DNA of 64,000 bases. Origin: Paractinoplanes durhamensis (lineage in GTDB: Bacteria > Actinomycetota > Actinomycetes > Mycobacteriales > Micromonosporaceae). Within the stretch, counting starts at the first letter, position 1; each line of letters begins with the position of its first letter. Made by a program: the position numbers and the translations under genes. The notes under the pieces were generated by a model. That model had not been told where the DNA came from. It did not search any database and saw only the letters and a list, made by a program, of their open reading frames with translations. The stretch covers positions 1 through 64,000 of the forward strand of contig NZ_BOML01000053.1 of the NCBI RefSeq assembly GCF_016862175.1, written 5' to 3'. Positions 34,403-43,041 of this stretch are shown one piece after another.

Positions 34403-35227
34403 GTGACCGTTGCTCGGACCGGTGTTGGCCAGGGGAAACGGAACGTTCTCGGTGTCCTGGTCGATGTGACCGACTATGCCGATGCCGTCTCTCGGATCAT
34501 GCAGGCCGCTCGCGATCGTCAAGGGTTCGCGGTTACCGCTCTTGCTGTTCACGGCGTCATGACCGGGGTTCAGGACCGGGCGCACAACGGGCGGCTGAAC
34601 TCCTTTGATCTTGTTACGCCTGATGGGCAGCCGGTTCGGATGGCTCTCAACCTTCTGCACTCTGCTGGGCTGACCGATCGGGTCTATGGGCCCACGCTCA
34701 CGCTCAAGGTCGTTGAGCAGGCCGCGGCTGAGGGGCTTCCGATCTATCTGTACGGGTCAACCGAGCCGACTCTTGCCAAGTTGGTGCCGGCGCTCGAAGA
34801 GATGTTTCCCGCGCTGAAGATCGCGGGGGTCGAAGCTTCCAAGTTCCGTAAGTCGGGGCCGGGGGAAGCCGTCGAGATCGCTGAACGGATCAAGGCCTCG
34901 GGGGCCCGGATCGTTCTTGTCGGTCTTGGGTGCCCCCGGCAGGAAGTGTTCACCTATGCGATGCGGCCGCTGCTGGACATGCCGCTGCTCGCGGTGGGTG
35001 CCGCCTTCGACTATCACGCAGGGCTGTTGAAGAACCCGCCCGCGTGGATGCAGAAGTACGCGCTGGAGTGGCTGTGGCGGCTCGGGCTGGAGCCCAAGCG
35101 GCTCTGGAAGCGCTACATCCTGCTCAACCCGGCCTACGTGTCCCGCCTCCTGGCCCAGAAGCTGGGTCTCTGGAAGGCGACGCCGCCCGCGCCGGCCACC
35201 GAGCCGGTGGAGACGTTCGCGGTTTGA
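34403..35227 (+). CDS. WecG/TagA/CpsF-family glycosyltransferase
   Basis: A 274-aa GT26-family enzyme. Recognisable features are the N-terminal VLGVLVDVTDYADAVSRI, the family-typical LNSFDLVTPDGQPVRMALNLL, GPTLTLKVVEQAA, and the C-terminal VGLGCPRQEVFTY and VGAAFDYHAGLLKNPPAWMQ. Members transfer ManNAc(A) or similar sugars to a lipid-linked precursor in teichoic acid, enterobacterial common antigen or exopolysaccharide synthesis. No other glycan gene is nearby, so the polymer is unknown. The GTG at 34403 is preferred, with GGAGAG about 8-10 bases upstream. Codon use is slightly less GC-biased than the neighbours at its 5' end. Confidence 0.85.
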   Translation: MTVARTGVGQGKRNVLGVLVDVTDYADAVSRIMQAARDRQGFAVTALAVHGVMTGVQDRAHNGRLNSFDLVTPDGQPVRMALNLLHSAGLTDRVYGPTLTLKVVEQAAAEGLPIYLYGSTEPTLAKLVPALEEMFPALKIAGVEASKFRKSGPGEAVEIAERIKASGARIVLVGLGCPRQEVFTYAMRPLLDMPLLAVGAAFDYHAGLLKNPPAWMQKYALEWLWRLGLEPKRLWKRYILLNPAYVSRLLAQKLGLWKATPPAPATEPVETFAV

Positions 35228-35343
35228 TCCCCCTCCGGCAATCCACCTAAAAGGGACAGTCACCTAGGGGTCGGGTGCGCGCTTGCCACCATCCCCTACG
35301 GGATCGGTGGGGTGTTAACCCGGTTTCGGACGGTCGGCCACCG

Positions 35344-35955
35344 GTGAAGGCTGTCGATGTGGACATCGTCACTGATCTCGTGCTTGTGGGGGCGCTCGCC
35401 GTGACCTGGGTCGCGGCCGGGCTGGTCGCGGATGGGCTGCAAAATGCCCGTTCGGCGGCGGAGCTGCGCCGGCGTGCTGGATGGCTCAGCGCGCTGGTGA
35501 TGATCGGGGCGGCGGTGTTCGTGGCGGTCCCGGCGGTCACGTGGCTGTTGCCAGGTGAGTCGGTCGCGCCGGCCGCGGCGCTGCTGGCAACCATTCCGGG
35601 GCTGGTCGTGCTGACCGTGGGGGTACGGCGGCTCGGGCAGGTGCGGCGCGGTGCGGGGGCTTTTGCCACCGCGCCGCAGACGCCCTTGCCGCCGGGGCTG
35701 CGAGCCGCCGCGGCGCACCCGCTGATTCTGGTGCCGATGCAGGTGACCGGGCTGGCGGCGCTGGTGGGGGTGCCGATCGCGGCGCGCCTCGTCGAGGTGC
35801 CGGCGTCCGATGTGGCCGGTTACGCGATCACCGTGGTGGGGGCCGCGGTGGTGGCGATCGGGGTGCGCGCGGCGGTGCGGCACAGCCGCCTCAGCCTGCT
35901 GGCGCTGGCGCCGATCGGCCGCAGCCGTCCGCGGGTTCCGGTCAACTCGCGCTGA
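35344..35955 (+). CDS. Multi-pass membrane protein of unknown function
   Basis: A 203-aa hydrophobic protein with about five transmembrane helices, separated by Arg-rich loops (NARSAAELRRRAGW, RRLGQVRRGAG). The C-terminus is basic (RPRVPVNSR). No family is recognised. The start is uncertain: GTG at 35344 begins just before the first helix, GTG at 35359 has AAGG eight bases upstream, and an open frame reaches 35275. It has no clear partner; the upstream gene ends 116 bases earlier. Confidence 0.55.
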   Translation: MKAVDVDIVTDLVLVGALAVTWVAAGLVADGLQNARSAAELRRRAGWLSALVMIGAAVFVAVPAVTWLLPGESVAPAAALLATIPGLVVLTVGVRRLGQVRRGAGAFATAPQTPLPPGLRAAAAHPLILVPMQVTGLAALVGVPIAARLVEVPASDVAGYAITVVGAAVVAIGVRAAVRHSRLSLLALAPIGRSRPRVPVNSR

Positions 35956-35958
35956 CCG

Positions 35959-36417
35959 TCAGTTCTTCCTGGCTTCCTGGACGTAGAGGAGTTCCAGGAT
36001 CGAGCGGGCTGCCTCGAACCAGCGGTCCAGCCAGTCGGACGGCGGCAGCGTCCCGCGGGCGGGCAGCTCCAGGAGCAGGCCACGCAGCAGCGGGTGGTCG
36101 GCCATCGACTGGGAACCACCGGAGCTCGAGTCCGGCCAGCCCGACGACGGGAACACCGGCTCGGTCAGGCCCTGAAGATCCAGCGACGGCAGCTTCGCCG
36201 CCCGGTCCAGGGCGCTCGTCGGCTCGATGCTGTGCGACCGGCCGGGCGACCGGGTGGGCAGGCCGGAGTTGCCGGCCCGGGACATCAGTTCGGTGTCGCC
36301 GCTCTCGGAGGTCAGCGGGGACTCACGCCGATTCTGCCGGTACGCGCTCACCCCTCCGCTGAAGCGATCCTGGGCTGTACCGTTGCCGTTGCTGAGATTT
36401 TCCGAACCTATCGTCAT
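35959..36417 (-). CDS. Hypothetical protein
   Basis: A 152-aa hydrophilic protein. It has a Ser/Gly/Arg-rich disordered first half and an amphipathic, Leu-rich C-terminal half (residues ~108-150: HPLLRGLLLELPARGTLP, WLDRWFEAARSILELLYVQ). No signal peptide or membrane helix is visible. The C-terminal half looks folded and coding-like, so the gene is probably real, but no family is recognised. It is convergent with the membrane protein gene three bases away. Confidence 0.5.
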   Translation of the reverse strand: MTIGSENLSNGNGTAQDRFSGGVSAYRQNRRESPLTSESGDTELMSRAGNSGLPTRSPGRSHSIEPTSALDRAAKLPSLDLQGLTEPVFPSSGWPDSSSGGSQSMADHPLLRGLLLELPARGTLPPSDWLDRWFEAARSILELLYVQEARKN

Positions 36418-36567
36418 TTGTCTGCCTTGCCTCGCTCGGTGATGACCCGGCCGTCGGCGCGGACCGGTCCGCGCTTGTGCCGTTCAACGAGGCGAGCCGG
36501 AAAATGACTACGGCCGGTCGACCCGCCGACAGCGGGCAAACCGGCCGGAGTTGGACATACGGCGAGG

Positions 36568-36792
36568 TCAGAGGTCGAACTCGCCGTCCTTCGCACCACC
36601 GACGAAGGCGTCCCACTCGGCAGCTGTGAAGATCAGCGCCGCTCCCTGTGGGTTCTTCGAGTCCCGGACCGCGATGGCCTCGTCGACGAAGGCCACCTCG
36701 ACGCAGTTGTCAGAGTTAGGTCCGCTTCGCGTGCTCTTGAACCACTGTGCCCGGCTCAGATCTAGCCGGTAACCCTTCGCTTCGATTTCCAC
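36568..36792 (-). CDS. DUF397 domain protein
   Basis: A 74-aa protein matching DUF397: WFKSTRSGPNSDNCVEVAFV, VRDSKNPQGAALIFTAAEWDAFV. These small proteins are encoded directly downstream of XRE/DUF5753 regulators in actinomycetes (WhiJ/BldB-like neighbourhoods) and have been proposed to act as a toxin-like or partner component. Here its start lies 31 bases inside the regulator gene in another frame, so the two are translationally linked. Confidence 0.85.
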   Translation of the reverse strand: MEIEAKGYRLDLSRAQWFKSTRSGPNSDNCVEVAFVDEAIAVRDSKNPQGAALIFTAAEWDAFVGGAKDGEFDL

Positions 36793-37661
36793 AATGGCTC
36801 CTCTACCAACATTTCAATCCACTCGATGGACGCGTCCGCGGTGAGAGCGGCCGCCCGGACGATGTCGAAGATCGAGATGTACTTGCGAAGCTCCTCGGAC
36901 TTCTCGAGGAAGAGCCCGCCGGTCGCGTTGTCGATGAACACCACATCGGCGTCTCCTTCCTCCTCGAACTCCAGGATCACGAACGTGCCGTCCATCGCGG
37001 CGTGGGCGCCGACCGCGAACGGCAAGATCTGCAGAGTGACGTTCGGCAGGCGCGCTACCTCGATCAATTTGGTCAGCTGACCACGCATGACCGCATCACC
37101 GCCGACCGGCCTACTCAGTACCGCTTCATCCAGCACCACCCGAAGATCAATCGGATCGTCCTGAATCAATAACGCTTGACGTTGCATCCGGACACGGACT
37201 CGCTGCTCTATTTCCTGTTCGGTGTTATCCAGTCGAGCCCCCCGAATAAGGGCAATTGCGTACTCTTCACTCTGCAGCAGACCGGGTACCACCTGTTGCT
37301 CGTACGCCCAAATAGATCTTGCGGCAGTCTCCAGGCCGACATATGCGCCGGTCAGGACGGTGGAATAGGGGTGCCACCACCCTTTCTGCCGAGCCTCCCT
37401 GGCTATTTGGACTAATTCCGTCTTGACGGAGTCGCCTACGCCGTAAATGTCCAGAATGAGCTGAACATCGCTGGGCGATGCACTGGTGTGTCCCGTCTCA
37501 ATTCTGGACACTTTGGACGTCGAGCAGCCGAGTCGCTCGGCCACGACGTCGATCGTCACGCCCGCCTCCTCGCGATGGCGGCGTAGTTCGACCCCGAGGC
37601 GCCGGCGGCGAATTGTGGGACTCCGGTGCTGATTCACAGACCCAGTCTCTCTGTCGATCAT
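36762..37661 (-). CDS. XRE-family regulator with DUF5753 (Scr1/WhiJ-like)
   Basis: A 299-aa protein. An N-terminal HTH (residues ~20-75, LGVELRRHREEAGVTIDVVAERLGCSTSKVSRIETG) is followed by DUF5753 (~105-285, with WAYEQQVVPGLLQSEEYA, LPFAVGAHAAMDGTFVILEF). Proteins of this type (WhiJ family) influence development and antibiotic production and may respond to a ligand bound by DUF5753. It is coupled to the DUF397 gene. The palindrome at 37713 upstream is a likely self-operator. Confidence 0.85.
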   Translation of the reverse strand: MIDRETGSVNQHRSPTIRRRRLGVELRRHREEAGVTIDVVAERLGCSTSKVSRIETGHTSASPSDVQLILDIYGVGDSVKTELVQIAREARQKGWWHPYSTVLTGAYVGLETAARSIWAYEQQVVPGLLQSEEYAIALIRGARLDNTEQEIEQRVRVRMQRQALLIQDDPIDLRVVLDEAVLSRPVGGDAVMRGQLTKLIEVARLPNVTLQILPFAVGAHAAMDGTFVILEFEEEGDADVVFIDNATGGLFLEKSEELRKYISIFDIVRAAALTADASIEWIEMLVEEPLWKSKRRVTG

Positions 37662-38026
37662 TTAATCGTTCAAGACGACCGTGACGAAGACCAACAATCA
37701 CGGAAGGCTGACATGCAACTTGCATCGACCCCACTCGTGGTGCAATCTTCTGGGTATGGCCCGCATCACGCTGCACCTTCGAGTGATGCGGTCCGGTCCG
37801 GCCCGGAGCACCGAAATGGCGCCGTTTACGGGGGGCCCGAGTAACTCTCCATCCTACGTGGACAGATCCACTTCAGGGCGGGGGTTGACAACGGCGGCGG
37901 TGACTTTCTGCAACGCTTTGGCGATTGGCATTGTCGGATGCTTGCAATGGTGTTTAGGGCGGGCACACTAAGTGCTTCCGTGTCAAGGTTCACCCCGCGA
38001 CCAAAGTTTCAGGGCAGGAGATGACG
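37662..38026. other. Intergenic region between the XRE regulator and the small basic protein gene
   Basis: No coding sequence is supported. It holds a 13-nt palindrome (37713-37725), an isolated TTGCAA (37945-37950), and the divergent promoters of both flanking genes. Base composition is less GC-rich than the surroundings. Confidence 0.5.
37713..37725. promoter_or_regulatory. Palindrome upstream of the XRE/DUF397 pair
   Basis: ATGCAA-C-TTGCAT is a perfect inverted repeat 52 bases upstream of the XRE start. Similar TTGCA-type palindromes are plausible operators for WhiJ-like regulators, but the link is inference. Confidence 0.5.
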
Positions 38027-38326
38027 GTGCTTCCTCGGTCCGGTGATGTCATACACGTGACGAAGGCAGCGAGCGTCCAATTTGCGGCGCCGATGCTCTT
38101 CCGGGTCATCCGGGTCCACGACTGGCCGACATATGAGGGCTGGATCTGGCTGGACGGCTACGAACTCAACGCCACCGGCGACGCGGTGGAACGCCGCTCA
38201 ATCTTTGTGCAGGCCAGCGGTCTGCGTGCGGTCGGCAAGGCGCCCGACCCGCGGATGCGCAACGGCCGGCAGCCCGGCGTGGTGTCCGGCACGATCCAGG
38301 CTCGGAGCGTCCGCACCAACCGCTGA
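38027..38326 (+). CDS. Small conserved-looking hypothetical protein
   Basis: A 99-aa protein: GDVIHVTKAASVQFAAPMLFRVIRV, then a Trp/Tyr/Gly-rich stretch (HDWPTYEGWIWLDGYEL) and a basic C-terminus (RNGRQPGVVSG...RTNR). The beta-rich pattern suggests a small barrel, perhaps nucleic-acid binding, but no family is recognised. The GTG at 38027 is preferred because AGGAG lies six bases before it; the ATG at 38021 directly abuts that ribosome-binding site and could not use it. Confidence 0.55.
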   Translation: MLPRSGDVIHVTKAASVQFAAPMLFRVIRVHDWPTYEGWIWLDGYELNATGDAVERRSIFVQASGLRAVGKAPDPRMRNGRQPGVVSGTIQARSVRTNR

Positions 38327-38350
38327 GCGCCGGCAACCCCTGAACGCTGG

Positions 38351-39184
38351 TCAGTTCGAGCCGGCGCTCGCCGACACGGCACTGCTGGGCGCGGTCGACG
38401 CGCCCGTTCCGGCGACCACGATCGTGACCCTGGTGTCCGGTGGGACCTCCTGCCCCTCCGCCGGATCACTGTCGATCACGGTCCCCGCCGGTGCGGTGCT
38501 GTCCCGATAGAGCACGCGGTAGCGCAGGCCGGTCTGGTTGAGCGCGTCCCGCGCATCGTCCAGGGCCAGCCCCAGCAGCGCCGGCACGAGCACTTCGGAC
38601 TGCGTCGGCTCGGTGGTGGTCGGGGACGCGCTCGGCGTCGTCGGCTGGCTCGACGGCGTGGTCGCCGAGGCACTCGGCGCTGCGCTGGTCGCGGCCGTGG
38701 TCGTGGGGGTGGTGGCCGGCTTGGTGTCGTTGCCGGAGTTCTGCACGATCAGGTAGATGCCCCAGCCCAGCAGGGCCAGCAGGATCAGCACCACGATGCC
38801 CACCACGATCGGCATCCACCAGCGATCCTTCTGGACCGCACCCGGCGGCGGCCCGGCCTGCCAGTCGGTGTCGTAGGACGAGCGACCCGGCTGCGGCGCC
38901 CGCACCTCGGCCCGCCCCGACCACACCGGCTTGGCTCGGCTCGCCGCCCAGTCGTCCTCGGCCGGCGGCATCACCGAGGTGGCATCCGCCCGCGGCGTGA
39001 CCCTGGTCGCCTCGTCCCGGATCGCGCCCTGATCGAGCCGAGTCGCGTCAGCATCGGACGGGAGAATGTCACCGTCCGCGACGGTCGCATCCGGCTCCGG
39101 TGATTTTGGCTTGCCACCCGAGGCGCCGGCCTCGGTCTCGTCGAAGGGCGAGAAGCTCCGCGTCTCGTCGCTCTCGTCGGACAT
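38351..39184 (-). CDS. Membrane-anchored PASTA-domain protein
   Basis: A 277-aa protein. Residues 1-120 are an acidic, disordered cytoplasmic region with several potential phospho-Thr sites (DATRLDQG, DATSVMPP), then a transmembrane helix (~123-147), a Thr/Pro/Ser-rich stalk (~152-195) and one PASTA domain (~197-262, VLVPALLGLALDDARDALNQTGL...PAGTVIDSDPAEG...VTIVVAG). It has the outside half of a PknB-type sensor but no kinase. It could bind peptidoglycan and be a substrate of PknB. It is convergent with the previous small gene. Confidence 0.75.
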   Translation of the reverse strand: MSDESDETRSFSPFDETEAGASGGKPKSPEPDATVADGDILPSDADATRLDQGAIRDEATRVTPRADATSVMPPAEDDWAASRAKPVWSGRAEVRAPQPGRSSYDTDWQAGPPPGAVQKDRWWMPIVVGIVVLILLALLGWGIYLIVQNSGNDTKPATTPTTTAATSAAPSASATTPSSQPTTPSASPTTTEPTQSEVLVPALLGLALDDARDALNQTGLRYRVLYRDSTAPAGTVIDSDPAEGQEVPPDTRVTIVVAGTGASTAPSSAVSASAGSN

Positions 39185-39312
39185 GTCGCTCCTCCGCGTC
39201 CGTCACCCGCACGGGTCAAGGTACTCAATCTTGGTGCACATGTGTTACTCAGGCGGGCCGAAGCCCCGCACTGACCACCACTGATGGATTCGCAGGCATA
39301 GGAAGTGACCGC

Positions 39313-39318
39313 TACAGT
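39313..39318 (+). promoter_or_regulatory. -10 element of a leaderless transcript
   Basis: TACAGT fits TANNNT and ends seven bases before the ATG at 39326, with no ribosome-binding site between. Transcription would start at or next to the A of the start codon. No clear -35 is seen. Confidence 0.45.
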
Positions 39319-39325
39319 GCCCCGC

Positions 39326-40711
39326 ATGGCCGACAAGGGCTGGACAGGACGTTTCGCCACGGCGGCCGGAGTCGCCGCCGGCACCGGTGCCGCACAACTG
39401 GGTCTGGGCTACGGCTTGGGCGTGGTCGTCTGGCCGGTGGCCACGACCACCGACCCGAGCGTCTGGCTCGGCAGTCTCGGCTGGGCCACCTGGATCACCG
39501 CGAGCGCCACGGTCTTCGGCGCGATCATCGCAAGCCGGCCCGCCGAGGCGCAGGCTGAGCGGTCACGCGGGCCTCTGGCGGCCGCCATCGCACTCTGCGC
39601 GGGGGTCGGGGCCCTGGTGGCCGTCGCGCTGATCGCGCTTCCAGCCCGAGATTCGGTACGCCTGGAGGCGCGCTCCCCGCAGTCGATAGCAGCCGCGTAC
39701 GCGTTGATCGGCATCGCGCTCGGCGTCCTGGTGGCGTATTGGGCGGTGCGTTCCCGCCCGGTGGGCGCCAACCTGATCGCCACCGCGGCCTGGCTGTGGG
39801 CGCTGGCCATCACGTCGATCGTGATGGAGCTGTCCCTGCATCGCGCCTCCGCGACCTATCTGACCAGCTGGCAGTTCGCCGAGGCCACGTCCGGCGGCCG
39901 CTACGGCACTATTTACTGGCCGAGCGCCCTGCTCACGCTGGGCGCGGCCTTCTTGATCGGCATCATCGCCGCCGCTCCCGCCGCCGGGCGCGGCAACCTG
40001 GGCCTGGGCACCGCCACCTCCGGCGCCGTCGGCCCCCTGCTGGTGGCCGCATCGTTCCTGGTCCTGGCCCCGCGCCTGACCGGCGACCTGGGCCCGCTCG
40101 AGTCCGCCTACCTGATCGCCCCGTACGCGGTGCTGGCCGGCCTGGCCGGCTCGGCCCTGACCGTCTCGGCCGCCAAGGCCCTGGCCAACCGCCGCGGCTC
40201 GGCATCGCCGGTCGCCGTCGGTGAAGAGGAGCCGGCCGACGATCCCGCATTCGCGGCTGGATCGCCTCGCCGCCCGTCGCCGATCGCCGCCACGTCGTCC
40301 CCGGCCGTACCCCAGCCGGCCCTGGCCGCTGCTGCTGCCGCCGCGGCCGCCGCATCCACGCCGACCGGGCGCGCCAAGCTGCCCGCCCAGGCCAAGCCGG
40401 CCGACCCCGCGCCGAAGCCGGCAACACCGTCACCGAAGGCGGACGACTCGGCCAAGCGCGATTCCCGGCCCAACCCGACGCCGGTCGCCGCGGCCAAGAC
40501 GCCGACCCCGCTCAACGAGCCGCCGAAGGCGCCGACCGCCGTCAACGACCCGGAGATCGCCGCCGCGGCCCGGCCCGGCCGGCTCCGAGGCCGGAAGGCC
40601 ACCCAGCCGGCCAAGGCCCCGGCCCCCAAGGAGGTGCGGTCGACGGTCACGCCGCCGCCCGACGCACCGACGGTCGCCCGGATCAACCCGAAGCCGACGG
40701 CCGACGACTGA
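39326..40711 (+). CDS. Multi-pass membrane protein with long Ala/Pro/Lys-rich C-terminal tail
   Basis: A 461-aa protein. About eight transmembrane segments fill residues ~12-285, and the remaining ~170 residues are low-complexity Ala/Pro/Lys/Thr sequence, probably cytoplasmic and disordered. This layout is common in Micromonosporaceae next to growth genes, but the family has no assigned function that I recognise. ATG at 39326 is preferred, with a -10 box seven bases upstream (leaderless); GTG at 39305 is an in-frame alternative. Confidence 0.65.
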   Translation: MADKGWTGRFATAAGVAAGTGAAQLGLGYGLGVVVWPVATTTDPSVWLGSLGWATWITASATVFGAIIASRPAEAQAERSRGPLAAAIALCAGVGALVAVALIALPARDSVRLEARSPQSIAAAYALIGIALGVLVAYWAVRSRPVGANLIATAAWLWALAITSIVMELSLHRASATYLTSWQFAEATSGGRYGTIYWPSALLTLGAAFLIGIIAAAPAAGRGNLGLGTATSGAVGPLLVAASFLVLAPRLTGDLGPLESAYLIAPYAVLAGLAGSALTVSAAKALANRRGSASPVAVGEEEPADDPAFAAGSPRRPSPIAATSSPAVPQPALAAAAAAAAAASTPTGRAKLPAQAKPADPAPKPATPSPKADDSAKRDSRPNPTPVAAAKTPTPLNEPPKAPTAVNDPEIAAAARPGRLRGRKATQPAKAPAPKEVRSTVTPPPDAPTVARINPKPTADD

Positions 40712-40737
40712 CCTGCCGGCAAAGCGGCCGGCTCAGG
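40712..40737. terminator. Bidirectional hairpin between convergent genes
   Basis: CCTGCCGGC pairs with GCCGGctCAGG (9 bp with a two-base bulge) around AAAGCG. It lies at the 3' end of the membrane protein gene and runs into the last codons of the convergent ligase gene. Confidence 0.5.
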
Positions 40738-42202
40738 CGACCGGCCAGGTGTGCACCGGTTCGTCGGTGTCCTGGTGGAGGCGGTAGAGCCGGAGCATCT
40801 CGTGCAGAGCCGCCTGCCGGCTGAGACCGCGGCGTTCGGCGTTCCGAACCGTGGCCGTCTGCCAGGTCGCGCCGTTCTGGCCGGTGCGGCACCGCTCGTC
40901 GATGATGCCGAGCAGCGCATCGCGGTCGGCCGGGTCGACGCCGAAACGATCGAGGCCCTGGTGGGCCTTGGGTAACAGCACCGAGCGGACCAGGTCGGTC
41001 ACCGCGATCTCGCCGATCCGCGGCCAGCGCATCACCGCGTCGAAGCCGTCGCGCGCACCACGGTGAAAGTTGTCCGCGGCGTCCGCGAACGGCAGCTGTG
41101 ACCAGATCGGTCGTTCCTCGTCGGCGAGCTGGCGGGTCAGGCCCAGATAGAAGGCGGCGTTGGCCATCAGGTCGGCGACGGTCGGACCGGAGGGCAGCAC
41201 CCGGTTTTCCACCCGCAGGTGCGGCCGGCCCTCCATGACGTCGTAGACCGGGCGGTTCCACCGGTAGACCGTGCCGTTGTGCAGCCGCAGCTCACCGAGG
41301 TGCGGGATGCCGCCGGCGTTGAGCACCTTGAGCGGGTCCTCGTCGTCCATGATCGGGAGCAGCGGCGGAAAATAGCGGACGTTCTCCTCGAAAAGGTCGA
41401 ACACCGAGGTGATCCAGCTTTCGCCGAACCAGACCCGCGGGCGGACCCCCTGGGCCTTCAGCTCGTCGGGTCGCACATCGGTGGCCTGGTCGAAGACGGC
41501 GATCCGGGTCTCGGCCCAGAGCCGGCGACCATGGAACCAGGGAGAGTTGGCCCCGACCGCGACCTGCGGGCCGGCGATGGCCTGGGCCGCATTCCAGTAG
41601 GGGGCGAAGCGGCCGGGCGCCACCTGCAGGTGGAACTGCACGCTGGTGCAGGCCGCCTCGGGCACGATCGAGTCGCTGGAGCTGCGCAGTCGCTCCTCAC
41701 CGCGGATGTCGAGGTGGAACTGCTCGCCGCGGGCCCCGGCCATCTCGTCGTTGAGCAGCCGATAGCGCTCGTTGGCGGACAGGTTGGCCAGCACCAGGTC
41801 GTCGGCGGTGAGGGTGGGCAGCATCCCGATCATCACGAGGCCGGTGTCGGCTTTCGCGGCCCGTTCGGACGCCTTGCGAAGTCTGTCCAGAATGTCGCGC
41901 CGGTAGGCGCCGAGCTCGCCGACCGGCCGTGGCGGCTCGTTCAGCTCGAGGTTGAACAGCCCCAACTCGGTCTGGAAAGCCGGATCGGCCAGGTGGCCGA
42001 GCACCTCGGCGTTACGCATCGCCGGCCGGCCGTCGTCCTCGACCAGGTTGAGCTCGATCTCGAGCCCGGTCATCCCCTCCCGCTCATCGAACGCGTCGGC
42101 GTCGAGCATCTGCGCGAGCGCATCCATGCAGCTCCGCACCTTGTGCCGGTAGTTGACCCGGTCCTCGGGCGCAAAGGCGATGGTTGCGAGTTCTTTGCCC
42201 AC
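40733..42202 (-). CDS. Glutamate-cysteine ligase family (GCS2-type) protein
   Basis: A 489-aa ATP-dependent carboxylate-amine ligase-like protein. The N-terminus GLEIELNLVEDDG provides the metal/glutamate-binding acidic motif. TSVQFHLQV, GANSPWFHGRRLWAETRI and HLRVENRVLPSGPTVADLMANAAFYLGL match the GCS2 fold. Family members form gamma-glutamyl amides; whether this one makes gamma-glutamylcysteine (as EgtA in ergothioneine synthesis) or another product cannot be decided, and no ergothioneine genes are adjacent. The GTG start has GGAGGG three to four bases upstream. It is transcribed alone. Confidence 0.65.
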   Translation of the reverse strand: MGKELATIAFAPEDRVNYRHKVRSCMDALAQMLDADAFDEREGMTGLEIELNLVEDDGRPAMRNAEVLGHLADPAFQTELGLFNLELNEPPRPVGELGAYRRDILDRLRKASERAAKADTGLVMIGMLPTLTADDLVLANLSANERYRLLNDEMAGARGEQFHLDIRGEERLRSSSDSIVPEAACTSVQFHLQVAPGRFAPYWNAAQAIAGPQVAVGANSPWFHGRRLWAETRIAVFDQATDVRPDELKAQGVRPRVWFGESWITSVFDLFEENVRYFPPLLPIMDDEDPLKVLNAGGIPHLGELRLHNGTVYRWNRPVYDVMEGRPHLRVENRVLPSGPTVADLMANAAFYLGLTRQLADEERPIWSQLPFADAADNFHRGARDGFDAVMRWPRIGEIAVTDLVRSVLLPKAHQGLDRFGVDPADRDALLGIIDERCRTGQNGATWQTATVRNAERRGLSRQAALHEMLRLYRLHQDTDEPVHTWPVA

Positions 42203-42312
42203 TTACCCTCCAGGCACCGGCAGGCACCAAACGGACTCGATCACCACCCTGTGAGCGAACGTGTGCGCTCGGTCCACCTTGCCATCCCGGACGGGCGTCC
42301 GCCAGACAACAA

Positions 42313-42345
42313 CGAGCCGCCGTCCAGAATCCGGACGGCGGCTCG
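42313..42345 (-). terminator. Strong terminator downstream of the YceI gene
   Basis: A perfect 13-bp stem (CGAGCCGCCGTCC / GGACGGCGGCTCG) with a 7-nt loop, starting 25 bases past the yceI stop. Confidence 0.75.
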
Positions 42346-42369
42346 CATGTGGACAAATGGTCCGGGGGG

Positions 42370-42945
42370 TCAGTCCTGGCGGACGGCCTCGCCCTCGATC
42401 TCGATCTTGATCTTCTTGCCGACCATGACGCCACCGGACTCGAGGGCCATGTTCCAGGTCAGGCCCCAGTCCTCGCGGTCGATCTCGGTGTGCGCGCTGA
42501 AGCCGAAGACACCCTTGCCGTACGGGCTGGTGGTGGCACCCTCGAACTCGACGACCAGCTCGACCGGCTTGGTCACGCCCTTGATGGTGAGCTCACCGTC
42601 GAGGACGAACTCGGCGCCGGCGTGCGACTTGATGCCGGTGCTGCGGAACTCGATCGTCGGGTACTTCTCCGACTCGAAGAAGTCGCCACTGCGCAGGTGA
42701 TTGTCCCGGTCGACCTGGCCGGTCTCGATGCTGGCCGTGTTGATCGAGGCGGTCACGCCGGACTGCAGCGGGTCCTCGCCGATCGTGATGGTCGCGGTGG
42801 CCTCGGCGAACTGACCGCGCACCTTGCTGACCATGAGGTGTCGCGCCACGAAGCCGACCCGCTTGTGCGCCTGGTCCAGGTCGTAGGTGCCGGCCACCGG
42901 GATCTGCAGACCCTCGAACGGGCGGGTGCTGACGACGTCGGTCAT
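42370..42945 (-). CDS. YceI-family lipid/isoprenoid-binding protein
   Basis: A 191-aa lipocalin-like protein: GTYDLDQAHKRVGFVARHLMVSKVRGQF, SGDFFESEKYPTIEFRST, LTIKGVTKPVELVVEF. YceI proteins bind polyisoprenoids in a beta barrel; many actinomycete copies, like this one, lack a signal peptide. It diverges from a marR gene across a consensus promoter, a typical MarR-controlled arrangement suggesting stress or ligand-induced expression. Confidence 0.9.
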   Translation of the reverse strand: MTDVVSTRPFEGLQIPVAGTYDLDQAHKRVGFVARHLMVSKVRGQFAEATATITIGEDPLQSGVTASINTASIETGQVDRDNHLRSGDFFESEKYPTIEFRSTGIKSHAGAEFVLDGELTIKGVTKPVELVVEFEGATTSPYGKGVFGFSAHTEIDREDWGLTWNMALESGGVMVGKKIKIEIEGEAVRQD

Positions 42946-42994
42946 GACTGGTTTCCTTCTTTCGAAGCACTGCGGGGATGATTGCGTGACACAG

Positions 42995-43030
42995 CAACTA
43001 TAGCGGCGGCAATATTCCGCTTGTCAAGTG
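42995..43030 (-). promoter_or_regulatory. Promoter of yceI, probably MarR-controlled
   Basis: Read on the minus strand: TTGACA, a 19-bp spacer and TATAGT, about 50 bases upstream of yceI. The spacer carries an imperfect inverted repeat (GCGG at 43003-43006, CCGC at 43017-43020 around AATATT) that may be the MarR operator. The long spacer suggests weak basal activity. Confidence 0.5.
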
Positions 43031-43041
43031 ACGGAGGTAGG

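Noticed and set aside
37681..37971. Possible 96-codon gene upstream of the small hypothetical protein
   Set aside because: No ribosome-binding site, atypical composition and overlap with the likely operator and promoters.
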